Source of the DNA: Atkinsonella hypoxylon
Taxonomy: Eukaryota > Ascomycota > Sordariomycetes > Hypocreales > Clavicipitaceae
Assembly: GCA_000729835.1 (NCBI GenBank)
Contig: JFHB01000130.1
Span: 21,206-85,205 of the forward strand
Length of the DNA: 64,000 nucleotides
Reading direction: 5' to 3'
Part shown: positions 10,473 to 21,463 of the stretch, in pieces
Position numbering within the stretch: position 1 is the first letter of the stretch
Layout of the letters: the number at the start of each line of letters is the position of its first letter
Notes under the pieces: model-generated
What the model saw: the letters and a program-made list of their open reading frames with translations, nothing else
What the model was told of the DNA's origin: nothing
The model's database searches: none
Translations under genes and position numbers: made by a program

Positions 10473-11700
10473 GGGTGCCAAAGACGAGAAATTATATGTT
10501 TTTTGTTCGTCGGCAGGCTAATTTAAGAAACGACGGCTCGAATCTTTGTGCAAAGAGGGGGCCATTCGATCTTAACGGAAGGAGGATCGATGTGATGAAG
10601 CGATAACAGTGATGACGGCGCCTCAACAGTCGGCGAGCCCCGCCTTATCGAGAGGTGTCACTACGAAGGACGGGGGTTGGGTTATGTCGGTTATGTCTCA
10701 GCCGTAGTACACGGGAGCTGAGAGATATGCATACATGAGATCTTCTCATGCGAGGCAAGGGTCAAACCAGCTACGAGATAGAGACAAGGGCAGGGAACAA
10801 AGAAGAAAGGGTTAGAGAAGAAGAAACAACTACTGACGGGAGCAAAGTCGGGGTCATAAGTTGGCGTGACGGCCAGATCAAACACACACAGACGGGATGT
10901 ATGGCAACATGTATGTACCCAGACAGGTATGTGCGTGCCTAATGTACATACAATAAAACATGGGACCAGACGGCAGGAGCGTCCTCTCTGTTCTCTCTGA
11001 GCCAGGTGCGATGTCGCTCGCGCCTGCAACTGACGCCTTTTGGCTGGCACACTGGCACTGCGCCTTGGGCACGAGAGCCACCCTAGGCTGAATGGGGCTG
11101 ATGAGCAAGTCTGCAAGTCTGCAAGTCTTGGTACGAGCGGGGCATCTTATACAGTGTGGAAGTCGTGTATGAGTATGCGTAGCGTACTGTACGTGTCCAG
11201 CCTAATCAGGGCCAATAATTTACAGTACGAGATTTCTGATCAACACAGTCGTTCTGTGCCTGCCAACACCTATTATCTCGCGGCGGTGAGCACCTTCTCC
11301 ATATCCATCAAGTATAGTAACCTCGCTGCGGGACACCTACTGGCTCATGACCTCGGGGGTAGACGAGGGGTTGCCGAAAACAGGCGGGAAGTTGACGCTG
11401 CGCATAGGCATGTATCTGCGACGAGCAAGCACAAGGGTGCACAAGGGTGGAGAGACTGCACACGTTGTCGCGGGACATTTTTGGTCAGTTTTGTGCGCGA
11501 GGCTTGTGTGCGAGTGATGCACACCATCCTTTTCGGCAGTGTTTTTATCAAGGGAGCAAGCTGGCTACTTGCAGGGATTTGTCTCCAGTTGATCGAAAGG
11601 TGGCGATAACTAGTTACTACGTTTTTGTCACTAGGCCAATTCTATGGGATGTGAGGTACAGAAGCAAAGGTGAAAAATGTTCTGCACCTAACGTTTGGTG
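10473..11700. other. Intergenic region without a credible gene
   Basis: About 1.2 kb upstream of the membrane-anchored protein gene. Several open frames of up to 189 codons exist on both strands, but none shows domain-like order or conserved motifs. It probably holds the promoter of the minus-strand gene and decayed sequence continuous with the transporter relics that follow. Confidence 0.4.
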
Positions 11701-11704
11701 ATGC

Positions 11705-12080
11705 TCACGGAAGAAAGGCGGACATCCCCACGCGTTCAACAGTCAGATGAGGCAACTTGTAACGCTTCTCGCAGAACGAGTCGGTGAGAGGGACAGCTGA
11801 AGCTGAAGACCTGCCATTAGAGGCTGTCGCAAGAGTCGTCACGCATAGGGCATCGTCCTCGACCCATTCATTACAAGACATGGTGGGTTTCTTCGTGTCG
11901 ATCATGAGCGACGAGGCAGCGGGGCGATTCAGGCAGGAATACGATGCTGGAGAAGATAGTGTGGCAAGAGACGCTGAGGGCGAGAAGAAAGTTTAGCTGT
12001 GCGTCATTGAACACGAAAGACGTGCCGTAGTCATCATAGCATGCGTATAAGTTGTTTCCATGAAGTCGTCCGCCCAGCAA
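11705..12080 (-). pseudogene. Relic of a sugar-porter family MFS transporter
   Basis: Read on the minus strand, the fragment contains a run resembling a transmembrane segment followed by FLPESPRCLVAHDRHEET. This matches the PESPRWL signature at the end of the sixth helix of fungal hexose/sugar porters and the start of the central cytoplasmic loop. The usual Trp is Cys here. The frame ends in a double stop shortly after the motif. No other part of a 500-residue transporter can be read nearby, so this is a dead fragment. Confidence 0.55.
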
Positions 12081-12520
12081 TAGATATGGATTTCTTCATT
12101 CAAAAGCCAAGTACAGGCTTGGGTGCAAGTGCAGCTAAGAACCTTTTATATATAACAAACAATTTGACCAGTCATTAGATCCCGCAAGTGGCCGTTGTCG
12201 CAACTTTTAAGTGGAAATCCCAAGCGCGGCATTGCAACAGATTAGGCGCATTTATAAAGTTGGTTTATTTGAAAATGGAACTATCCGTTATCTAGACAGT
12301 TCCACTCATGACTCGGATGAGATCCTAGGGCCTCGATATCTCTTCTCTTCCGACGCCACTCAATATGAGATGTGAGTGAAGCATTCAAAATCGGTTGCAA
12401 AATTAAGCAATTCTCAACCATGCTTCGCGCAGTCTGAGCACGTAAGTAAGCATTCTGGAACTTTTTCTTTCTAGCTACCTTCGTTTTGAGAACAAATCTG
12501 AAATGTGACTAATCTGAAAA
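12081..12520. other. Degraded sequence between two transporter relics
   Basis: About 440 bp with no open frame of interest. It may be further decayed transporter DNA, but no motif can be read. Confidence 0.35.
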
Positions 12521-13250
12521 GCAAGACTTACAAGAACAAAAGATTTTGACATTTCCTCAGGGACAAATGGTACATACAAAACTACGCACACACCCCTTAC
12601 TCAACGACCAAAAACCAAAACGTGTATCTCGACCCTGAATACTGTTAATATACCTCCGAGAACGGGGGCGAGTGCCGCCGCAAATATCACACTGGACTAC
12701 ACAGCAGCGATGTATCCTCCTCTCTTGGCGGCAGTCGCGAGTCTGCAATGATGGCACTCCCAATTGCGACTGTGGCGCCGCTTGCAGTGCGCGGCAAACC
12801 ATCAGCGCGACATAGGTCTTCTGCACAGCCAGGCTAATGCAGGTCCCTAGATAGAACTTGTACACGGGCTGACAGCCATTCTGATCGCCTACGTCGCCGA
12901 AGAACAAGGGCGCCACGGTCTGCATGATTTGGTACACTGTGAAAGTGAAGTTGATGCCGCTTATGGAGCGATGGTACGCTTCTGCAGTTCGGGTGACGAC
13001 CGGCAGATAAATGAAGGACAAGGGTGAGAAGATGGTTGCGAAGACGGTCATGATGATCACACAGGCCTTGGTTGACTATACATCGAACAGGCGAGGACGA
13101 TATGCGCAACAACGGAGAAAACTGGCACGTGGTGAATGGCTCGGGATGACCTAGAACCGATTCTAGCTATGCAAATTCTTATCAGTCGTAATTTGTCATT
13201 CAGAGTCTGAAAATTTCGGAGGGGGAAGATGCATTTAAGTAGTCTCAAGT
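12521..13250 (-). pseudogene. Relic of a DHA1-type MFS drug:H+ antiporter
   Basis: The minus strand reads FATIFSPLSFIYLPVVT, AEAYHRSISGINFTFTVYQ and LFFGDVGDQNGCQPVYKF. These match helix 1, helix 2 and the loop 2-3 motif A (G-D-x-x-G-R-R-P) of DHA1 transporters, with the canonical Arg pair lost. ALMVCRALQ (helix 4) follows. The reading then shifts frame, and GVCVVLYVPFVPEE, resembling the end of helix 6, is found in another frame near 12,540-12,580. The rest of the transporter is missing. Frameshifts and loss of the second half show a pseudogene. It is in the same orientation as the sugar-porter relic just downstream. Confidence 0.72.
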
Positions 13251-14673
13251 CGATGCCATTATTCCTGTCACTTACACGGCAGTGCGACCTGGGCTCTAGT
13301 ACTTGGCACAGTGAATAATTGAGACGTAGATGTCCCAGGATACGATAGGAACTGATACGCCTCTTATTTTTTGGGCACTTGCATCAATCTTCGTTAATGC
13401 TGTTGAAGAGATAGGCACGTTACTCCCGAACTAGCAGTGTTCGCGGTTCATGACAGGCCGTCGACACGCATTCTTGCTTTTATTATGTCTTCACCAAAGG
13501 CCAAAACCGCGCCGGTACATGCGTCATCTCAGACAGTTCTCCGGCTGCTCGACTACCAAAATCAGCCTCTCGATATAATCAACCCACCGAAGATAGGATA
13601 TTTGTCCTTGCGCCGGCAACTGCTACTGTCAATGCTGCTCGCCAGAACTCAGTTTCCACTGTTCCCCGCAGCCCGTAGAAACGATCAAAATCGCAGAGGC
13701 TGGGAGGAACATGCAAGCCGACTGCTGCAGCGGCACCAGAGAACTGAACAAACAGGCTGATCTAGCTGCCTTTCGGGAGGCGCTACAGAAACGGAATTCG
13801 TTGATACCAGGGTGCCGGAATGCGTGTCAGCCTTGAGACTTACAACTTGGTGAAGACGACGAGAAGAGCACGGGATTAAGAGTTTGGTCATTGGCGGTCG
13901 TAGAAGAGGCGAGCTGGGATCATACAGCCGAGACGCACATGGCTGTGATGAAAATTGTTTTGCCAATGATAGCGCACATCACGGATGTTGGAAGATGACT
14001 GAAGCTGCTTCGGAGTGCTCAGTAATTTGAACACAATGAGTTCAGATGACATGATTGAGTGACCTGAACCAAGTTGGAGAGACCGGTTCTCTCGCAATAC
14101 TCATTTGTTTGTAGGAAACAAAGACAAAACGCAAGATCAATGAACTGAAGATGGAGATACCGAGAAGGCGATGCATGTTTCGGCCTTGAATGCAGTTTGC
14201 TGTTGCCGTGCGTGAAATTGATGAGTATCGTCTGTATGTAGTTGCGGGACCCCCAGCCTCTTATTCGCATTCGGAGTATTACCTAGGTACCTAGGGGGCC
14301 GGGGGCCCCAAGCGGGCCTCGCTATCAGGCAGGGGCTTTTCCACCAACCAGGACTAGATTACCAGCGCGAATCCGAATACGAGGCTGCCGTGCCTGCATA
14401 ATCTACGCTGCTGATTGGCTGGGCCGTCACTTTAATCTTCCCTACATGCATGATACGCCACCTTGTATTCCTCTCCTCTTCCTGCATTTTCTTGTTCATT
14501 TTATTTGATTATTGACCATGGGTTTCGAACAAAGGCTCGCAGGAAGAATGTGCTATTCCTTAGATCCTTTGTGGCTTTTCCTTACTCATGTAACCCAGTC
14601 AATCGCCCCAGACGAGATCGCGAATTGCCAGCACAACAATCCTACGCCAGCTTTGTAGTGATACTTCTTCGCA
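13251..14673. other. Intergenic region upstream of CYP51B
   Basis: About 1.4 kb with no supported gene. The proximal part contains the palindrome-rich string CCTAGGTACCTAGGGGGC at 14282-14299 and a pyrimidine-rich leader from about 14460 to the start at 14674. This should include the CYP51B promoter. Sterol-regulatory elements could not be assigned by eye. Confidence 0.45.
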
Positions 14674-16413
14674 ATGGGTGGCCTCGAGCAGATTGCGAGG
14701 CTTCCGCTTGCGCAACAATACCAGGCTCTCGGCCTGGGCTCTCAGGTAGCCGTCGCTGTCGCAGGCTTCATTGCGCTTTCTGTTGCCCTCAATGTCGTCA
14801 ACCAAATCCTTTTCAAAAACCCTAATGAACCGCCAATGGTTTTCCATTGGTTCCCCTTCATCGGCAGCACTGTCACTTACGGAATGGATCCTCCTAAATT
14901 CTTCAAGGAGAATCGCGCCAAGGTACGCTCATGGTCTTGTCCCGTGACGTTCATGCCCTCCTCTTCCTAATCGGTACAAAGTCTGCTAACATACGTTGCG
15001 CATACAGTTTGGCGATGTTTTCACCTTTATCCTTCTCGGCAAGAAGACCACCGTCGCCGTCGGTCCCGCGGGCAACGAATTCATTCTTAATGGCAAACTC
15101 AAGGACGTTAATGCCGAGGAAATCTATACCGTCCTGACTACTCCTGTTTTCGGCCGAGACGTTGTCTATGATTGCCCCAATGCCAAACTTATGGAGCAGA
15201 AGAGGGTACGCGTTGCCAGTATTGCAACCGCTCTGAAAATTCCTTGAATCTAATGGCTGATCCGTGACTCACCTCATAGTTTATGAAAATTGCTCTGACT
15301 ACCGAGGCTTTCAAGTCTTACGTACCGATCATCTCTGGCGAGGTTCAATCCTACTTCAAGAAAGACTCGGAATTCAAGGGCAAGTCTGGTATCGTCGACA
15401 TTCCTAAGAAAATGGCTGAAATCACCATCTTTACGGCCTCGCACGCTCTTCAGGGCAGCGCCATCCGAAACAAGTTTGATCAATCGCTGGCCACTCTTTA
15501 CCACGATTTAGACATGGGCTTCACTCCTATCAACTTCATGCTGCACTGGGCTCCTCTCCCATGGAACCGCAAGCGTGATCATGCGCAGCGCACAGTCGCC
15601 AAGATCTACATGGACACTATCAAGGAGCGTCGTGCCAAAGGCGATGCGGACAAGGAGCTCGACATAATGAAGCACTTGATGAATTCTTCTTACAAAAACG
15701 GTACTCCTGTGCCTGACCACGAGGTTGCACACATGATGATCGCTCTCCTCATGGCCGGCCAACATTCATCTTCGTCCACCGGCTCCTGGATCATGCTCCG
15801 TCTCGCTCAGAATCCTCACATTGTTGAGGAGCTGTATGAGGAACAGGTGAAGGCCTTGGGTGCTCACCTCCCGCCGCTAACTTACGAGGATCTCGCCAAA
15901 TTGCCCCTGAACCAGGCCATTGTGAAGGAGACTCTTCGCCTGCACGCTCCTATCCACTCCATTATGCGTGCCGTCAAGCAGCCCATGCCTGTTCCCGGCA
16001 CCAAATTCGTCATTCCTACGTCTCATATCCTACTTGCTGCCCCTGGTGTCAGCGCCAGTGACTCTACTTATTTCCCCAACCCAGACGTCTGGGACCCTCA
16101 CCGTTGGGAGGCCGGCTCTGCTAACGCACCTACCATGACTGGAAACTCCGACGAGGAAGAGAAGATTGACTATGGATACGGCCTTGTTAGCAAGGGTGCC
16201 GCATCTCCCTACCTCCCTTTTGGTGCTGGTCGCCACCGTTGCATCGGCGAACATTTTGCCAATGTACAGCTGCAGACGATCACTGCCGAGATTGTCCGAC
16301 TTTTCAAGCTGAGCAATGTAGACAGCAGCAGAAATATCATCGGCACTGATTACGCATCCTTGTTTTCACGACCACTAGAACCTGCTAACATTCGCTGGGA
16401 AAGACGCGAATGA
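14674..16413 (+). CDS. cyp51B: Sterol 14-alpha-demethylase, CYP51B-type cytochrome P450
   Basis: Exons 14674-14922, 15008-15205 and 15280-16413 with introns of 85 and 74 nt give 526 residues, the normal length. An N-terminal membrane anchor lies at about residues 24-46. The substrate-recognition segment VVYDCPNAK holds Tyr137. The I-helix has MAGQHSSSS, the K-helix ETLRLHAP gives the ExxR motif, and the heme-binding loop PFGAGRHRCIG places the cysteine at about residue 470. The enzyme removes the 14-alpha-methyl group of lanosterol/eburicol in ergosterol synthesis at the ER and is the target of azole fungicides. The sequence resembles the B paralogue more than the A paralogue. Tyr137 is the sensitive-type residue. 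All catalytic motifs are present, so the gene looks functional. Confidence 0.97.
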
Positions 16414-17045
16414 AGGCACAAATTGATGAGATACGGTCGAGCATGGAGCAAAAAGTGAGAGACAAAGTCATTGGCATAGACAGACGGGGAGTAGACCACA
16501 GCTTTTACGGCTAATTTGTATGTATGTATGTATGTATATATATACGCTACACGCTGGAGTTTGACTCACGTCGTCAGATGCGCAGGATCTGTGCAAGGCG
16601 GTGCGCATGATTGCATGAACAACGTAATTTTTAATATACTTAATACACCTTAGAGCACGGGATAAGTTGAACCGGAGACTCATCATTATACCAAGTTACC
16701 AAGCCGGTGCAGGGCCCGGCTAGTGTTAGTTAAGGTCAACGTCCATGACGGTCAGAACCAATCCGGAGGTCCCCCAGTCCCCATAATACCGGCGCAACTA
16801 CCACAACCCAAATGGATGAAGCGGAATCTGATCTGGAAACAAGACTGGAGGGAGACATGGGCGACAGCTTCCCCAGCATTAGACTGGTGTGCCACTCCTT
16901 CCTATAGCCCTTGGCAGATTGTCCCGTCATGGATGTTTTTATTTCACGTGGCAGAATTGTCCGAAATCTCTTCTCTTACTTCACTCACAGCTCGAATATC
17001 TAGTCATAGTGTTAATAGTATCCAGACCAGCTGCCCTCTCGTCAC
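16414..17045. other. Intergenic region between CYP51B and the DUF3074 gene
   Basis: 632 bp containing the CYP51B 3' end and the promoter of the next gene. A (TATG)n/(TA)n microsatellite lies at about 16517-16545, and two TAATATACTTAATAC-like AT patches lie near 16630. No further gene was seen. Confidence 0.45.
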
Positions 17046-18170
17046 ATGACCCCTTTCTTTGACGCCATCATGATTACTCGGGTGCAGCTCTGCGAAGATG
17101 ATGGCAGTTCATCTGCACCTCGTCCCGGACGATTCGTTCGTCTATGGGGTCTAGATCCGTCAGATCTTCCACCTGCCGCCACCTGCAACAAGGACTTGGT
17201 ACCTTTCCTCACAACCGTCTTCCAGGAGGCGATCCCATTTATTGAGGATGTTCCCACAGCTTCAAGCTCAAATGGCTCGGGATGGCGTCCAAACGGGATC
17301 AAAAAGTTCACAAACTCTACCGCACCTGTCAACCTTTACAAGCGCGTCGTGCCAGTGGAGGATCTACAGGCTGTTATTAGCAGCAACCATGACGTCAAAA
17401 GCATCCCAATCAAGTCTATCCGGCCAGAAACGTGGAATTTACGACGTAGCGTCCATGAGAATGCCGAGATACCGGGCACAGCAGGCTGGGAGGAATGGTA
17501 TCGATGCTTCAAACAAGAGCACGCTCAGACAGAGAAGGATTTTACGCCTAGTGTCTTGAGCTTCCGGCGAATGAAGAGCTGGAGATGCAGGGGTCTCAAG
17601 ATTGTTCAGGGAGATCATACTTGGAAGGATATTACCATGCGATGGGAAGAGTCGGTCCACAGGCTCCCATTTCCGCTGAAAAAAAGAGTCTTTCCTGTTT
17701 TGCGTATCGCAGCATCCGATGAGAATTCTGGGGACAATGGTGAATTCGTCGTCATACAGATTGCTTTGCGGGACGAAGAGGCACCAGGTCGTTACAAAGC
17801 TGTTTTGGGTGGCTACACGAGTGTAGAGAGGCTGCGCAGGACTGCAGACGGAGTCGAATGGATCATGGGCACTGTGTCTGATGCCAAAGGCATGTTACCG
17901 CGTGCCCTACAGTGCTTGGCTGTACCAGGCCGCATCGCCAAGGACGTGGATCTGTTCTTGAGATGGATTGCGGTGGAGAGGCCGAGGCAGAGGCTTACGC
18001 AAGATACTGGAACAAGTGATGAGCCCATCAATGTCAGCCAAGTCGAACCACATCCAGGCGAGATGCGGACAAGCACTGAGGCAGCGTGGCAGGCGGAAGA
18101 AGAGGCCGTGCAATCCGCACGTCCATCGATCGATCGATCGATCAATCCATCCATCCATCAAGCGAGCTGA
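17046..18170 (+). CDS. DUF3074 (START-like fold) domain protein
   Basis: This is an intronless frame of 374 residues. It matches the fungal DUF3074 family. An N-terminal segment contains IPFIEDVPTASSSNGSGW, then PVNLYKRVVPVEDL and PETWNLRRSVHEN. Next come an EWYRCFKQEHAQTEKDFTP helix, a beta-rich core (VVIQIALRDEE, YKAVLGGYTSVERLR) and the closing helix VPGRIAKDVDLFLRWIA at about 300-316. The family has a START-like lipid-binding fold, but its ligand is not established. The last residues are encoded by two tetranucleotide repeats (CGAT and ATCC at about 18126-18162), so the C-terminal end is probably fast-evolving and not functional. Confidence 0.82.
   Translation: MTPFFDAIMITRVQLCEDDGSSSAPRPGRFVRLWGLDPSDLPPAATCNKDLVPFLTTVFQEAIPFIEDVPTASSSNGSGWRPNGIKKFTNSTAPVNLYKRVVPVEDLQAVISSNHDVKSIPIKSIRPETWNLRRSVHENAEIPGTAGWEEWYRCFKQEHAQTEKDFTPSVLSFRRMKSWRCRGLKIVQGDHTWKDITMRWEESVHRLPFPLKKRVFPVLRIAASDENSGDNGEFVVIQIALRDEEAPGRYKAVLGGYTSVERLRRTADGVEWIMGTVSDAKGMLPRALQCLAVPGRIAKDVDLFLRWIAVERPRQRLTQDTGTSDEPINVSQVEPHPGEMRTSTEAAWQAEEEAVQSARPSIDRSINPSIHQAS
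18126..18162. repeat. Tetranucleotide repeats (CGAT)n and (ATCC)n inside a coding end
   Basis: About four CGAT units are followed by about four ATCC units. They encode the SIDRSINPSIHQ tail of the DUF3074 protein. A change in copy number that is not a multiple of three would alter the stop position. Confidence 0.8.
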
Positions 18171-18697
18171 CAGTAGGGACGTCGAATCTCCCTGGGCGAT
18201 GCTATGGCCTCTGCCCAACTTTACGGCTGCCGGACCCATTGACTCTATAAAGTCCAGACTCCAGATGTCGTCAAGTTCGTCACTGTCGGCGACGCAGAAA
18301 GGCGGAGTGTCTCCTCTAGTAAATGTTCAGAGCCCTGGGCCATGCTCATGGAGACGTGTATGCTATTTTTGAAGCGATTTTTTTATTCTTGTTCATTCTT
18401 TTTCTGTATGCGAGTATGAACTCAGCTAGCTCTATTTATACCCCCAATAAGCGTTTGATACACCTTCAATGCTGGTTTTCTGCTCTACGTCTACTCCGTC
18501 TACTCTTGATAAGGCAAGTGCTCGGCGAAGCGGTCTGGCGTGCCTGCCCGGGTTTGTGAATGAGACGCACCCACAAAGCACGAACTGAGGTTCTTGCATT
18601 CACTCTCCTCTTCACATAATTCTTTTCGTCACGATAGAAACTCTCATCTTGGTAGTAAGGCAGGCAGGCACTTTGAAATATTTGTGAATTAGCCGTC
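18171..18697. other. Intergenic region between DUF3074 and coiled-coil genes
   Basis: 527 bp with no supported gene. It should contain the 3' end of the DUF3074 gene and the promoter of the next plus-strand gene. It includes a T-rich patch near 18375-18415. Confidence 0.4.
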
Positions 18698-19648
18698 ATG
18701 CCATTCAAACGGAGGCTCTCCGCTCCAATAGCATCATTGCGTTCCATATCGACTAACGCTCCTTCCTCGTCTGATCCTACCCTTGTTGCGTCCTCGCCAC
18801 CTAGTCCTCGATTAAAATCTTCACCCATCAGTCCTGAATTGTTCGAGCGGGCTCAGAAAATCGCCCGCATGACGAATGAGCTGAAAATTCACAGATTAAT
18901 CACCAAAGCAAGCGATTTAGAACGTGATCTTGCTCAGCTGGCTCATCAAACCAAAGACAATGCTGTCTTCCGTCAACAGCATGCCGAGCGGATAGAGAAG
19001 CTATGGATCGAAGTCCTGGCGACGCGGGCGCGGGCCGAAGCAACCAGTCAGCTGCGAGAAGAAGACAGGCTTGACATAAAAGAATACAGACAAGAAGTCG
19101 TCTTTGTGAAGGCGGAAATGGAAAAGGTAAAAACATTGGTGGACGAACTGGTCGGTAAAGTGAGCACATTGCCGACATTGGCGGAAGCGAATGCCGTTTT
19201 AGCGGCAATGAAGACGCAGAGGGAAGCATGTAAGGCGGCTGTGGCGAGTAAGTGGTTCAGGCATCGAAGGACTTGTTAAATAGTGGACGAACTAATGTAG
19301 GAAGGAGAACGTACGGCAGAAGACGATATGACCACGCGGATTGAAGAGGCTATTCGGTCTACGAGGAGGTGGCATATGGATCATAAGACGACTACGTTGA
19401 CGGATGCCGAGTTTATAACAAAATACCTGATGAAGCAGTCCAAGAGGGATCCCGGCATGGCAATCTATTTGCAGAGGGCTATTCGGAAGAGAGTAAAGAA
19501 TCGGGGAGGAAGCATTGGATCACGACGGCCGCGGTCCCTGCGGGAGTTTTGCAAGAACGTGTGTTGGGAGGATGTCAAGGGGGCGGTAGAAGATGTGCTT
19601 GTTGCCAAGGTATATGCGCAAGGATCATCCAATCAGGCGTCACAGTGA
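18698..19648 (+). CDS. Hypothetical coiled-coil protein
   Basis: Exons 18698-19247 and 19305-19648 with a 57-nt intron (donor GTAAGT, branch ACTAAT, acceptor AG at 19303-19304) give 297 residues. Using the nearer TAG at 19299-19300 as acceptor would bring an early stop, so the AAG acceptor was chosen. The N terminus is Ser/Pro-rich and basic. Residues from about 50 to 180 are highly charged and helical with heptad-like Leu spacing (ERDLAQLAHQTKD..., EYRQEVVFVKAEMEKVKTLVDEL), consistent with a coiled coil. The C-terminal part is basic and ends in a helical segment with VKGAVEDVLVAKVY. I do not recognise the family. No catalytic motif, signal peptide or membrane helix is visible. Confidence 0.65.
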
Positions 19649-19864
19649 TAAGACAGGACCAATTATAAAGATGTCTGAAATGGAACAAAAAGCAGCATTG
19701 CCCCCCCTGAGTGCCCCCCTCCGGCCTTTTTTGCGCCGTGATGTTGACGAGTTCGTACCAAACGCCAATATTACAAGTCACTAAGTGTTCTTTCATGGGA
19801 GAGAACAAAATGCCCACCATAAAGGAAAAAAAAGAAGGATGCTTGGTTGTCCCTTGGTGATCGA

Positions 19865-21463
19865 TCAATCCACCTCCATGCCGATAGAGCCTTTCTTCAA
19901 CTCGATTTCCGACTTCAACTGCTTGATCTGGTTCTCGAGACGAGACTTGAGAATCTTGTTCTGTGTCTTTTCCAGATCTGCCACCCGTCTGGCCAGCTGC
20001 TTCTCCATGTCATGGATGATATCCTTGACACCTTGTTCCTCGTCACGCTGGGCGCGTGCATCCTCATCCAGGTCATCGTCATCATCATCGTCATCGTCAT
20101 CGTCATCGTCGTCCTCATCCTCCTCGGACTCGTCGTTCTCGATACTCTCTTGTAGCACCGGAGCAGGCGTGCCCACTTGCGTAGTCAGAGGGGTAGCCAT
20201 GTCCACGCCCGTGGCGGGTGTCTCGGCCATGAGATCGTCAGCAAAGGCGGCCTCCAAGTCGGCCTCGAGGTCGTTGTCGTCGCCAAAGATGCCGCCGTCG
20301 CTCACGGCCCCAGGCTGTTGATTCGCGGCAGCAGCAGCAGCAGCAGCAGCAGCACCGCTGTTGTTATTGCCGTCAAAGTAGCCGATGGAGTCGTCCATTT
20401 CGCCCTCTGCGTCCTCGTCGGCGCCCATCTCGTCCTCCTCATCGACGGCGCGGTCGTCGACCCATTCCCACCGCGTGGAGTTGGCCTTGGCATCCTCCAT
20501 CAGCAGTCGTTCTACCTCGGCCTCCTTGTCCTCGATCTCCTTGCGGCTGATGGTCTTGGCGAAGCGGCGGTTCACGCAGTCGTGCATGGGCGGCGTGACG
20601 CCGTGCGGCCAGCGGAAATGGGAGCCGATCATGCTCGGCAGCGGCGCGCGCTTGGCCTCGTCGTCGTTCTTGACCTGCTGGAAGACCAGCAGCATCTGGC
20701 AGATGTCGGCAGACTTCATCAGCGACTTGCGGTCCCACGTCTTCATGGACTCGGTAATGGTCGGCAGATCGACCATGACGGCCGCAAACGCCTGGCCCTT
20801 GACGGTGAGCACCGCGCGGCGGGACTCCTCGTCGAAGAACTTCAAGGTGATGTCCGCGCCGCCCTGCGCTCGCGGGACGCCCATCTTGCCGTTGTCCATG
20901 CACCAGCGGACGTAGTCGCAGTGCTCGCCCGGCAGCATCCGCAAGATGAACTGCTCCTCGATGGCCGGGTCGATCTCCCGATCGCTGGCCTCGGAGTCGT
21001 ATCCGTCCCCGGGGGGGTGATGCGGCGGGCGTCCTCGCGGCTTGAGCACTACCTGCATGCCAGCCGACTTGATGCTCGCGCGGATCTTGATCCTCGTCGC
21101 TGCCGCTGCCGCCGCTGCCGACGAGCCCTTGTTCGGCCCATGACCTGTGGTTTGCGAAAGAGGCAGATCGTCTTCGTCCTCGTGCGGTCGCTTCCGGCTC
21201 TCGACGAGCTTGGCACTGGGCTTCGTCTGACGCCCGGCTTTGGTCTTGGGCGGAGGCTTATCGGCCGCTGGTGTAGGCGGCTGGGATGATGTTATTTTGA
21301 GCTTCACTTTCCTTGCTCCTTCGCTTGGGGTGGCCGAGGGCGGGACGGCGGGTGTGGATGAGGACGCTGCGTCACCGACAAAGGACGACGACCGGCTCAC
21401 GTTGATCTTGAGCTTTGGTTTGGGCGGTCCGGCTGGTGCGCTGCCGGTGTCGGGCGCCGACAT
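19865..21463 (-). CDS. TAF7: TFIID subunit TAF7
   Basis: This is an intronless frame of 532 residues from the ATG at 21463 (MSAPDTG). The N terminus is Pro/Lys/Ser-rich and disordered. The conserved TAFII55 N-terminal domain starts near residue 171 with EEQFILRMLPGEHCDYVRW. It continues through ADITLKFFDEESRRAVLTVKGQ and VDLPTITESMKTWDRK to ADICQMLLVFQ and VTPPMHDCVNRRF. TAF7 binds TAF1 within TFIID, restrains its activity and takes part in RNA polymerase II promoter recognition. The C-terminal half is very acidic and includes a run of about 14 aspartates encoded by (GAT/GAC)n, plus alanine runs encoded by GCA/GCC repeats. The C terminus returns to a coiled-coil (MEKQLARRVADLEKTQNK). It converges with the coiled-coil gene 216 bp away. 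Confidence 0.93.
   Translation of the reverse strand: MSAPDTGSAPAGPPKPKLKINVSRSSSFVGDAASSSTPAVPPSATPSEGARKVKLKITSSQPPTPAADKPPPKTKAGRQTKPSAKLVESRKRPHEDEDDLPLSQTTGHGPNKGSSAAAAAAATRIKIRASIKSAGMQVVLKPRGRPPHHPPGDGYDSEASDREIDPAIEEQFILRMLPGEHCDYVRWCMDNGKMGVPRAQGGADITLKFFDEESRRAVLTVKGQAFAAVMVDLPTITESMKTWDRKSLMKSADICQMLLVFQQVKNDDEAKRAPLPSMIGSHFRWPHGVTPPMHDCVNRRFAKTISRKEIEDKEAEVERLLMEDAKANSTRWEWVDDRAVDEEDEMGADEDAEGEMDDSIGYFDGNNNSGAAAAAAAAAANQQPGAVSDGGIFGDDNDLEADLEAAFADDLMAETPATGVDMATPLTTQVGTPAPVLQESIENDESEEDEDDDDDDDDDDDDDDLDEDARAQRDEEQGVKDIIHDMEKQLARRVADLEKTQNKILKSRLENQIKQLKSEIELKKGSIGMEVD
20072..20128. repeat. Trinucleotide repeat encoding poly-aspartate in TAF7
   Basis: A (GTC/ATC)n tract on the plus strand encodes the uninterrupted aspartate run in TAF7. 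A (GCA)n run at about 20331-20355 encodes a nearby alanine run. Both preserve the frame. Confidence 0.8.

Noticed and set aside
19299..19300. TAG at 19299-19300 as acceptor for the coiled-coil gene intron
   Set aside because: It gives a stop after about 14 codons, while the AG four bases downstream keeps a frame of over 110 codons.
20177..21289. Plus-strand 370-codon frame
   Set aside because: It is antisense to TAF7, whose conserved domain is clear on the minus strand. The long frame reflects GC-rich codon use.
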